From Dehalococcoidia bacterium (GTDB lineage Bacteria > Chloroflexota > Dehalococcoidia > GIF9 > UBA5629), in contig JAUVVE010000017.1 of assembly GCA_030604795.1 (NCBI GenBank), positions 1 to 10,512 of the forward strand: a stretch of 10,512 nucleotides of DNA, in the 5' to 3' direction. The notes beneath the pieces are model-generated. The model was not told the origin of the DNA, ran no database searches, and worked only from the letters and a program-made list of their open reading frames with translations. How positions within the stretch are numbered: position 1 is the stretch's first letter; the number at the start of each line of letters is the position of its first letter. The position numbers were made by a program, and so were the translations under genes. Below, piece by piece: positions 1 through 5,289 of the stretch.

Positions 1-2
1 AG

Positions 3-1118
3 AAGGCCCAGATCGCCAGCCGCCTGGCTTCCGTCGGCGAGATGGCATCGGGCATTGCCCACGAGATAAACAACCCCCTTACCGGCGTTATCGGTTATTC
101 CCAACTGCTGATGCGAAAGGACCTGCCGGAGGACATCAAGTCAGATGTAGCGACCATTAATGATGGCGCCCAGCGGGTGGCCGGCATTGTGAAGAGGCTG
201 CTCACCTTCGCCCGCCAGCAGACGCTGCAGCGGGAGTCGGTCAACATCAACGATGTTGTCCAGACCACCCTTGCCCTTCGCACCTATGAACTCGAGACCG
301 GCAATGTCACGGTCACCACTCATCTGGACCCTGACTTGCCCGCTACCATTGCCGACGGCGGCCAACTCCAGCAGGTGTTCCTTAACTTAATCATGAACGC
401 CGAGACGGAGATGAAGTCAGCGCATGGCAAGGGCAATCTCTTCATCAAGACAGAGGCGGTAGGCAGCACCGTACGGATATCTTTCCGGGACGATGGTCCG
501 GGGATAGCCAGGGAAAACCTGGACAGGATATTCGAGCCCTTCTTCACCACCAGGGAGGTAGGAAAAGGCACAGGCCTGGGCTTGAGCGTCTGCTACGGCA
601 TACTATCCGAACATGGTGGTAGGATATATGTGGAAAGCGAGCTAGGCAAGGGAGCTACCTTCATCGTGGAGTTGCCTATCGTCACCGAGCCTGAACAACT
701 GGAACTACCCCAGCCAGCGGTTGAGGGGCCTGAGAGAGTAGCCGGCGCCAGGATACTGGTGGTGGATGATGAGCCGGTGATCCTGGGATTTCTTGGCCAG
801 CTGCTGAGCGACGAGGGATACGATGTAGAGACGGTGGATAACGCCAGTGAAGCCTTAGACAGGATTAAGCGTCAGAGGTACAGCCTTATCCTGTTAGATA
901 TCAAGATGCCGGGCATGAGCGGCAGTGAATTGTACCGGCGCATACACAAGATAGCCCCGTCTCTGGCCAGAAGAGTCCTCTTCATCACCGGCGACGTTGT
1001 GGGGGCAAGGACGATGGACTTCCTTTCCCGCAGCAGGGCTCCCTACATCGCCAAGCCCTTTGATGCCGAGCAGCTGAAGAAAGAGGTAGGCTGCATATTG
1101 GCCGGAAGCAAAAGGTGA
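3..1118 (+). CDS. Hybrid sensor histidine kinase with C-terminal receiver (5' partial)
   Basis: This is the cytoplasmic catalytic part of a two-component hybrid kinase that autophosphorylates on histidine and can pass phosphate to its own receiver. The frame is already open at base 3, before the first ATG at 42, so the gene enters from the left and its sensor region is not visible. Numbering from that ATG: the HisKA H-box is GIAHEINNPL with phospho-accepting His7. The HATPase has an N-box with Asn115 and Asn119, then DDGPGI, FEPFFTT and GKGTGLGLSV. The receiver starts near residue 236, with acidic pair Asp242/Asp243, phospho-acceptor Asp286 in LLDIKMPG, a conserved Thr in FITGD and Lys in AKPF. 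All key residues are present, so it should be active. The receiver has no output domain; it ends at TGA about 70 residues after Asp286. The target is unknown; the next + strand gene is a c-di-GMP protein 301 bp away. Confidence 0.93.
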   Translation, partial: KAQIASRLASVGEMASGIAHEINNPLTGVIGYSQLLMRKDLPEDIKSDVATINDGAQRVAGIVKRLLTFARQQTLQRESVNINDVVQTTLALRTYELETGNVTVTTHLDPDLPATIADGGQLQQVFLNLIMNAETEMKSAHGKGNLFIKTEAVGSTVRISFRDDGPGIARENLDRIFEPFFTTREVGKGTGLGLSVCYGILSEHGGRIYVESELGKGATFIVELPIVTEPEQLELPQPAVEGPERVAGARILVVDDEPVILGFLGQLLSDEGYDVETVDNASEALDRIKRQRYSLILLDIKMPGMSGSELYRRIHKIAPSLARRVLFITGDVVGARTMDFLSRSRAPYIAKPFDAEQLKKEVGCILAGSKR

Positions 1119-1202
1119 GGACCAAGCCCCGAGTTTGTGTGCCAGTCACCTGCCTACGAGTGATCTATCACAATGCTCCTTCCGGCAGGTTACGCCCTGT
1201 TC

Positions 1203-1245
1203 TCCCCTCTCCGTTGACGGAGGAGGGAAAAGGGTGAGGGTGAAA
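1203..1245 (+). repeat. Hairpin with GGGTGAGGGTGAAAG tail (dispersed repeat, copy A)
   Basis: Bases 1203-1213 pair with 1218-1228 around a TTGA loop. The inner stem is CTCCG/CGGAG and the outer arm is TCCC/GGGA, with one wobble and one mismatch between them. A G-rich tail, GGGTGAGGGTGAAAG, follows directly. The core CTCTCC-N-TTGACGG and the tail recur at 3289-3313 (opposite orientation), and a related hairpin and tail lie at 3197-3228. This looks like a small intergenic repeat family that may act as a transcript-end structure for the kinase gene. There is no U-tract, so a classical intrinsic terminator is not supported. Confidence 0.5.
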
Positions 1246-1404
1246 GCCCGTGCAACACCGCTCGCTGTGGTGCCCTTAGACCTTCAAGTTCTGTGTAGTC
1301 ATCTCGACAGCCAGCAGGGCAGGTGGTAGAATGCCTTGAGCTAGATGGGTCGGCTGAGTTTGAGGTCCATCTGACGGCTGCAGTTTGATAATGCTGTTTG
1401 TACC

Positions 1405-1410
1405 AGGAGG
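1405..1410 (+). promoter_or_regulatory. Ribosome binding site deciding a TTG start
   Basis: AGGAGG lies 9 bases before TTG at 1420. A nearer ATG at 1412 is only 1 base from the site and reaches a stop after three codons (ATG CGC AAT TGA), so TTG 1420 is the better start for the c-di-GMP gene. Confidence 0.7.
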
Positions 1411-1419
1411 CATGCGCAA

Positions 1420-3126
1420 TTGAAAGACAAGACGAAAGAGCAGCTCTTAGATGAACTGGCGCTATCACGTCGACGGGTTGCCGAATTGGAAAAGAGGGAA
1501 GCTAGGCATAGACGGGTGGAAGCTCTCTATTCCGTCGCGCAAACGGCAGGCCATACCATGGAACTGCAAGAGCTACTGGGCGGCACTTTGGAGAAGGTGG
1601 TTGAGATCATGGGTGCAGACGTCGGTTTGGTGTATCTGCTGGATGTGGCGCAGAAGGCGCTTTTGTTGAAAGCCCGTCATGGGGTGACCAAGCGGGTCGC
1701 TGGCGGGATATCGACCGTGGAGTTGGATGACGAAGAGGTTCAAAAGATGCTGGCGTGGAAGGCCCCAGGTATCAGGTTCTCTGAGATGTTTGGTGAGGCT
1801 ACCTTCGGCTTGATAGCCCGGGGTATGGAGAAAGCTCAGGCATCGTCGTTCGTTGCGGCGCCTTTTCCCGGGAGAGATGAGCCGCTTGGCGTGTTGATTG
1901 TCGCCAATCGCACCCATCGCCAGTTTAGCCCGGAGGATGTAGAATTGCTGGGGGCCCTCGGCACCCAGATGGGGATTGGCGTAGAGAACGCCACACGGTT
2001 TGAAGAGGTGAGCAAGCTGGCCACTGTGGATGCGCTAACCGGACTTTACAATCATCGCTGTTTCCAGGAGCGGCTCGAGCAGGAAGTGGCACGGAGCGCT
2101 CGGTACGGTCAAGAATGCTCGCTCATCATGCTGGACTTGGACCATTTTAGGGTCTACAACGACCTCTTTGGGCATGTGGCGGGTGACGAAGTGCTCAAGA
2201 AGATGGGGCGACTGCTTGCCGATTCTACGAGACGCGAAGATATAGCCTGCCGCTATGGGGGGGCGGGCTTTGCCGTCATTCTGCCGCAGACGGGCTCTGA
2301 GGCGGCTTACGGACTGGCCGAGCGATTACGGCAAGGTGCGGAAGCGGCTTTGCTGGGGGAAAGCACTAGCAGTGATGCCAACCTGACCCTCAGTCTGGGC
2401 GTCGCCTGCTTTCCTGCGGATGGACCGTCACCAGAGATACTAATCCGGCGGGCTGATGTTGCCTTGGCTGCGGCCAAGCAAAGTGGTAGAAACCAGGCGT
2501 GTCGGGCCTCAGATGCATTGAGGCAGACCTCTGACATGAAGAGGACGTTCTGGGAGGTCGCCGAGTATTTGGAGGCAGCAAGCGCCAACACCATCTATGC
2601 TATGGCGGCAGCGGTGGATGCCAGGGACCATTGCACCTACATGCACTCTCGCAATGTCTCGAACCATGCCGTGGCCATAGGTAAGGCAATCGGCTTGCCA
2701 AAAAAGAAGATAGAGCGCCTGCGCATCGCCGCACTCCTGCATGATATCGGCAAGGTGGGTGTCTCCGACAGCATTATCAGGAAACCGGGCCCCCTGGATG
2801 CAGGGGAGTGGGAGATGATGAAGAAGCACTCCGAGCTTGGGGCCACCATAGTCAGCCATATCCCGGAGCTGGGCGATTGTGCTCCGGCTATCCGACACCA
2901 TCATGAGCGGTATGACGGGGGTGGATATCCTAATGGCCTCAAGGGGAAGGATATCCCCGTGGAGGCACGCATCATTGCTGTTGCTGAGGCCTATGATACT
3001 ATGACCACACCGCGCTCCTACCGCCAGGCGGTGTCACATGAGCAAGCGGTGGAGGAGCTAAGGGGGTGCTCCAGTACCCAGTTCGACCCCGCGCTTGTTC
3101 TGTCCTTCATCCATGCCACAGAGTAG
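1420..3126 (+). CDS. GAF - degenerate GGDEF - HD-GYP c-di-GMP protein
   Basis: A 568-residue cytosolic cyclic-di-GMP signalling protein with no membrane segment. Residues 1-35 are a charged, probably coiled-coil start, and about 40-195 form a GAF sensor domain. A GGDEF domain follows at about 205-355, opening with TVDALTGLYNH. It keeps the metal-site pattern LDLDHF (Asp239/Asp241), but the signature loop is GGAGF (280-284) instead of GG(D/E)EF. The inhibitory-site motif RxxD (Arg271-Asp274) sits exactly five residues before it. The HD-GYP domain at about 395-568 has MHS, LLHDIGK (His441-Asp442), HHHERYDGGGYP (493-504) and AEAYDTMTTPRSYR. It should hydrolyse c-di-GMP, while the GGDEF part more likely binds c-di-GMP or GTP than synthesises. 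Glu523 stands where HD-GYP enzymes usually have the Asp of VAD. The TTG start is chosen for its AGGAGG at 9-base spacing. The ligand of the GAF domain cannot be told from sequence. Confidence 0.92.
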   Translation: MKDKTKEQLLDELALSRRRVAELEKREARHRRVEALYSVAQTAGHTMELQELLGGTLEKVVEIMGADVGLVYLLDVAQKALLLKARHGVTKRVAGGISTVELDDEEVQKMLAWKAPGIRFSEMFGEATFGLIARGMEKAQASSFVAAPFPGRDEPLGVLIVANRTHRQFSPEDVELLGALGTQMGIGVENATRFEEVSKLATVDALTGLYNHRCFQERLEQEVARSARYGQECSLIMLDLDHFRVYNDLFGHVAGDEVLKKMGRLLADSTRREDIACRYGGAGFAVILPQTGSEAAYGLAERLRQGAEAALLGESTSSDANLTLSLGVACFPADGPSPEILIRRADVALAAAKQSGRNQACRASDALRQTSDMKRTFWEVAEYLEAASANTIYAMAAAVDARDHCTYMHSRNVSNHAVAIGKAIGLPKKKIERLRIAALLHDIGKVGVSDSIIRKPGPLDAGEWEMMKKHSELGATIVSHIPELGDCAPAIRHHHERYDGGGYPNGLKGKDIPVEARIIAVAEAYDTMTTPRSYRQAVSHEQAVEELRGCSSTQFDPALVLSFIHATE

Positions 3127-3196
3127 ACGATCCCTGGCCAGGACTGTGTCGGCCGGATTCCTTCCCTTTCCGTCGCTGAGGCAGTGATAGAGCCTG

Positions 3197-3228
3197 CCCT
3201 TCGAGAACCGAAGGGGTGGGGGTGAACC
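3197..3228 (+). repeat. Perfect 7-bp hairpin with GGGGTGGGGGTGAA tail (copy B)
   Basis: CCCTTCG (3197-3203), loop AGAAC and CGAAGGG (3209-3215) form a perfect stem. It is followed at once by a G-rich tail resembling the tail of copy A. It lies 70 bases after the stop of the c-di-GMP gene and could end or stabilise that transcript. No U-tract follows. Confidence 0.5.
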
Positions 3229-3288
3229 GCCCACAGGCGTCAAGACCCTTCCTGGATTGCTTCCCCTGAGGTGAGACAATGTGCCAGC

Positions 3289-3313
3289 TTCACCCTCTCC
3301 CTTGACGGGAGAG
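3289..3313 (-). repeat. Perfect 7-bp hairpin just after the GYD gene stop (copy C)
   Basis: CTCTCCC (3295-3301), loop TTGAC and GGGAGAG (3307-3313) form a perfect stem 3 bases beyond the stop codon of the minus-strand GYD gene. Read on the minus strand, GGTGAAG follows, matching the tail of copy A. Its position suggests a transcript-end structure for the GYD gene, but there is no run of T after it. Confidence 0.55.
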
Positions 3314-3316
3314 CAA

Positions 3317-3619
3317 CTATAATGGCTCCTGCTTCTTTTTCAGGGCGGCAATCAAGTTATCTAAAGGTATGGCAGTTAGGGTCAAGGTTTGAAGGCCTCC
3401 TCTGCTGCTTAGATGTATGGCCACTTTGGCTGCGACTTCGTCGCTTGGAGCCTCCAGGATATTGACGAAATCGTATTGCCCCAGAAGACCATATTGAGCC
3501 AGTATCTTGATGCCCATGTACTCCACTTCCTTGTTGAGCTCCTTAAGCCATTCCGGATACTCCTCGATTCTTTTCCTGCCTTCACCGGTGAGTGTGGTTA
3601 GCATAAGATATATGGCCAT
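3317..3619 (-). CDS. GYD-domain small protein of unknown role
   Basis: A 100-residue soluble protein that resembles the GYD family (small ferredoxin-like-fold proteins of unknown function, common in bacteria and archaea). Visible signs are the opening beta strand MAIYLMLTTLTGEG, a helix with many charged residues (15-33), a second strand IKILAQYGLLGQYD holding the family's GYD-like motif as GQYD (47-50), then NILEAP. After these come a helix with SDEVAAKVAIHL and a final strand LQTLTLTAIPLD. The length matches the family. A GTG at 3622 lies directly before ATG 3619. The AGGAGGT ribosome site (plus-strand 3624-3630) is only 1 base from the GTG but 4 from the ATG, so ATG is chosen. The gene stands alone and is divergent from the rpsU operon. 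No enzymatic residues are recognisable and no substrate can be named. Confidence 0.8.
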   Translation of the reverse strand: MAIYLMLTTLTGEGRKRIEEYPEWLKELNKEVEYMGIKILAQYGLLGQYDFVNILEAPSDEVAAKVAIHLSSRGGLQTLTLTAIPLDNLIAALKKKQEPL

Positions 3620-3655
3620 CACTACCTCCTCTTAGTCGAATTTCTTGCTGCGCTA

Positions 3656-3661
3656 ATTATA
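3656..3661 (-). promoter_or_regulatory. Candidate -10 box for the GYD gene
   Basis: The minus strand reads TATAAT here, 37 bases before the GYD start. No good -35 box is seen 16-18 bases further upstream, so this is a partial promoter call resting on a perfect -10 and its position. Confidence 0.4.
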
Positions 3662-3779
3662 TGCTCAGCCATTCTGAAATGCTAGCCTCTCTGGCGACCA
3701 GACCTGGGACTTCGCCGCTTGCGGCACAGCCATCCATGTTGGCCACTGAGACATACAGCAGGCAGAGACCCCGTCGAAC

Positions 3780-3808
3780 TTGACACAGCCGAGGAGACAG
3801 AATAAAAT
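3780..3808 (+). promoter_or_regulatory. Near-consensus sigma-70-type promoter of the rpsU-yqeY-purQL operon
   Basis: TTGACA (3780-3785) and TAAAAT (3803-3808) are separated by exactly 17 bases, and the -10 lies in an AT-rich patch unlike its surroundings. Transcription would begin near 3815, giving a leader of about 65 bases before the rpsU GTG at 3880. No further gene lies between this site and rpsU. It is the strongest promoter-like signal in the window and faces five closely spaced genes. Confidence 0.7.
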
Positions 3809-3879
3809 CTATTTTTGCCAGTTGCTCATGTTCAGTTTCCAGACGAGCAACCAATCATGAAAGGGAGGGGTGATGTCGT

Positions 3880-4062
3880 GTGCCTCAAGTAAGACTTGAG
3901 CAGGGAGAGAGCTTTGAGAGTTTGCTGCGGCGGTTCTCGAAGAAGGTGCAACAAGCAGGCGTAATTAGCCAGGCTCGTCGCCGGGGCTTCTATGAAAAGC
4001 CCAGCGTGAAGCGGAAGCGGAAGGAGGCGGCAAAGCGGCGGAAAAGCGCCGGGAGGAGATAG
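3880..4062 (+). CDS. rpsU: 30S ribosomal protein S21
   Basis: A 60-residue basic protein of the small ribosomal subunit; S21 helps mRNA binding during initiation. The sequence matches the family through its length. The start, PQVRLEQGESFESLLRRFSK, has the usual V-x-x-x-x-ESFE-x-LLRRF pattern. The middle reads KKVQQAGVI and RRRGFYEKPSVKRKRKEAAKRR, ending in a Lys/Arg-rich RNA-binding tail. The start is GTG with GGGAGGGG (3863-3870) nine bases before it. Two overlapping alternatives, an ATG at 3873 and a GTG at 3878, are in other frames. The stop is 3 bases before yqeY, whose GGAGGAG ribosome site lies inside the last rpsU codons, so the two are translationally linked. The rpsU-yqeY pair is a common bacterial arrangement. 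Confidence 0.95.
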   Translation: MPQVRLEQGESFESLLRRFSKKVQQAGVISQARRRGFYEKPSVKRKRKEAAKRRKSAGRR

Positions 4063-4065
4063 AAG

Positions 4066-4515
4066 ATGGCTCTGGCTGAGAGAATCAGACGTGACCTTGA
4101 ACAGGCACTGAGACAAGGGGACAAGGTGCGGTGCTCAGTGCTTCGCCTGGCTTTGGCCAGTATGAAGAACGCCGAAATCGACCAGCAGAAGACATTAGAC
4201 GACGCTGGCATATTGGGTGTAATAGACAAGGAAGCCAAGAAACGGCGTGAGAGCATCGAGGCTTTCGAAAAAGGTAACCGCCAGGATTTGGTGACACAAG
4301 AGAAGGCAGAATTGGCTATCCTTTTGGAATATCTGCCCGAGCAGATGAGCCATGAAGAGATTGTGGTTGCAGCTCGTAAGGTGATCAATGAATCGGGGGC
4401 GACGAGTCCAGGGGACAAAGGCAAAGTCATGTCTCAGCTTATGCCCCAACTGAAGGGGAGGGCTCAGGGACAAGAAGTGAGCGCCGTTGTCTCAGAGCTT
4501 CTCGGCAGCGCCTGA
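4066..4515 (+). CDS. yqeY: GatB/YqeY domain protein
   Basis: A 149-residue helical protein homologous to the C-terminal tRNA-contacting domain of GatB, the amidotransferase subunit that makes Gln-tRNA(Gln) or Asn-tRNA(Asn). Stand-alone YqeY proteins are thought to bind tRNA or aid its processing, but their reaction is not established. The family pattern is visible: LRLALASMKNAEID near residues 26-39, AKKRRESIEAFEKGNRQDL (57-75), and LLEYLPEQMSHEEI (about 86-99). GKVMSQLMPQLKGRAQGQEV closes the protein. The length is typical. ATG 4066 has GGAGGAG seven bases before it. It is the second gene of the operon, directly after rpsU and 87 bases before the likely purQ start, with a perfect hairpin in that gap. 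Confidence 0.93.
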   Translation: MALAERIRRDLEQALRQGDKVRCSVLRLALASMKNAEIDQQKTLDDAGILGVIDKEAKKRRESIEAFEKGNRQDLVTQEKAELAILLEYLPEQMSHEEIVVAARKVINESGATSPGDKGKVMSQLMPQLKGRAQGQEVSAVVSELLGSA

Positions 4516-4560
4516 GTGTTCGAGTGTCACCGTTTCATCCTCTTCAACCCGGATAGCATT

Positions 4561-4581
4561 CGGCGGCAGACAGTGCCGCCG
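4561..4581 (+). promoter_or_regulatory. Perfect 8-bp hairpin between yqeY and purQ
   Basis: CGGCGGCA (4561-4568), loop GACAG and TGCCGCCG (4574-4581) form a GC-rich stem without mismatch. It ends 9 bases before the weak AAGG ribosome site (4591-4594) and 21 before the purQ GTG. The bases after it, TATTTGTTC, are only mildly T-rich. It could be a weak terminator, an attenuator, or an mRNA processing or stability element separating rpsU-yqeY from the purine genes. No purine-riboswitch core is recognised. Confidence 0.55.
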
Positions 4582-4602
4582 TATTTGTTCAAGGTAGTCA
4601 GC

Positions 4603-5289
4603 GTGAAATTCGGCATAGTCGTTTTCCCCGGTACTTGGAGCGACAGGGACTGTTATTATTCCCTCAACGATGTTCTGCGGCAACAGGTCGACTGTATCTG
4701 GCACAAGGAGACCGACCTTTCTCAGTATGATTGCATTATTCTGCCTGGCGGCTTCTCCTACGGCGACTACCTACGACCTGGAGCCATCGCTCGTTTTTCC
4801 CCTGTGATGGCGTCAGTTGAGCATTTTGCCGCCCGAGGCAAGCTGGTAGTCGGCATTTGCAACGGCTTTCAGGTGTTGTGCGAAGCTGGACTTCTTCCTG
4901 GAGCACTGCTACGCAGCGAGCACCTCGAGTACAGGTGTCAGTGGGTCCAGCTTAAAGTGGAGAATGACTCATCGCCTTTCACTCGACGATGCCAGGAAAA
5001 GCAGGTGCTGAGAATCCCCATTTCTCACTATGAAGGCAGGTACTATGCCGACGACGCCACTTTGGCCCAACTGGAAGCTGATGGACAGGTTGCTTTCCGC
5101 TACTCAACTCCGACGGGCGACATAACCGATGCGGCCAACCCTAACGGCTCCCTGCACAATATCGCCGGCATCATCAGCAGAAGGGGCAATGTCCTGGGTA
5201 TGATGCCGCATCCTGAGCGTGCCTGTGAGCCGATCCTTGGCAGCAGCGATGGTAACCTAATTTGGGAGTCGATTATTGCCGGTCTCTAA
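4603..5289 (+). CDS. purQ: Phosphoribosylformylglycinamidine synthase, glutaminase subunit PurQ
   Basis: This class I glutamine amidotransferase releases ammonia from glutamine for PurL in the fourth step of de novo purine synthesis (FGAR to FGAM). From GTG 4603 the protein is 228 residues, the usual PurQ length. It starts MKFGIVVFPGTWSDRDCYYSL, as PurQ proteins do. Motifs are DCIILPGGFSYGDYLRPGAIA, the nucleophile Cys86 in VGICNGFQVL, and the partner residues His203 and Glu205 in MMPHPERA. The frame is open upstream to 4516, directly after the yqeY stop. Those 29 extra codons look unlike PurQ and contain the hairpin, so the shorter start is preferred despite its modest AAGG ribosome site. 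The 3' end overlaps purL by 14 bases, implying coupled translation. Confidence 0.95.
   Translation: MKFGIVVFPGTWSDRDCYYSLNDVLRQQVDCIWHKETDLSQYDCIILPGGFSYGDYLRPGAIARFSPVMASVEHFAARGKLVVGICNGFQVLCEAGLLPGALLRSEHLEYRCQWVQLKVENDSSPFTRRCQEKQVLRIPISHYEGRYYADDATLAQLEADGQVAFRYSTPTGDITDAANPNGSLHNIAGIISRRGNVLGMMPHPERACEPILGSSDGNLIWESIIAGL
5264..5268 (+). promoter_or_regulatory. purL ribosome binding site inside purQ
   Basis: GGGAG lies seven bases before TTG 5276, within the last purQ codons. It supports the TTG start and the 14-base purQ/purL overlap. No in-frame ATG follows soon enough to retain the conserved PurL N-terminus. Confidence 0.65.

Larger units (their letters stand above)
1119..1419. other. 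Non-coding gap between the kinase and the c-di-GMP gene
   Basis: These 301 bases hold no convincing gene. The short open frames on both strands have no family resemblance and no good ribosome site. The visible content is the imperfect hairpin plus G-rich tail at 1203-1245, listed separately, and the AGGAGG ribosome site of the next gene at 1405-1410. No promoter with well-spaced -35 and -10 boxes stands out. A GATAAT at 1387-1392 lacks a properly spaced -35. Confidence 0.6.

Noticed and set aside
1190..1468. Minus-strand 92-residue open frame over the first gap
   Set aside because: It spans the repeat and the start of a real gene, and has low-complexity composition with no family signal.
3657..4116. 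Minus-strand open frames upstream of and across rpsU (3657-3854, 3832-4116)
   Set aside because: They cross the rpsU promoter and gene, lack convincing family features, and sit where a real divergent promoter and S21 explain the sequence.
4516..4602. Extended PurQ N-terminus from GTG 4516
   Set aside because: The 29 extra residues do not look like PurQ, the standard start MKFGIVVFPGT begins at 4603, and the extension contains the hairpin.
4492..4704. Minus-strand 70-residue open frame over the yqeY-purQ join
   Set aside because: It is antisense to the PurQ N-terminus, and the region is better explained by the hairpin and purQ start.
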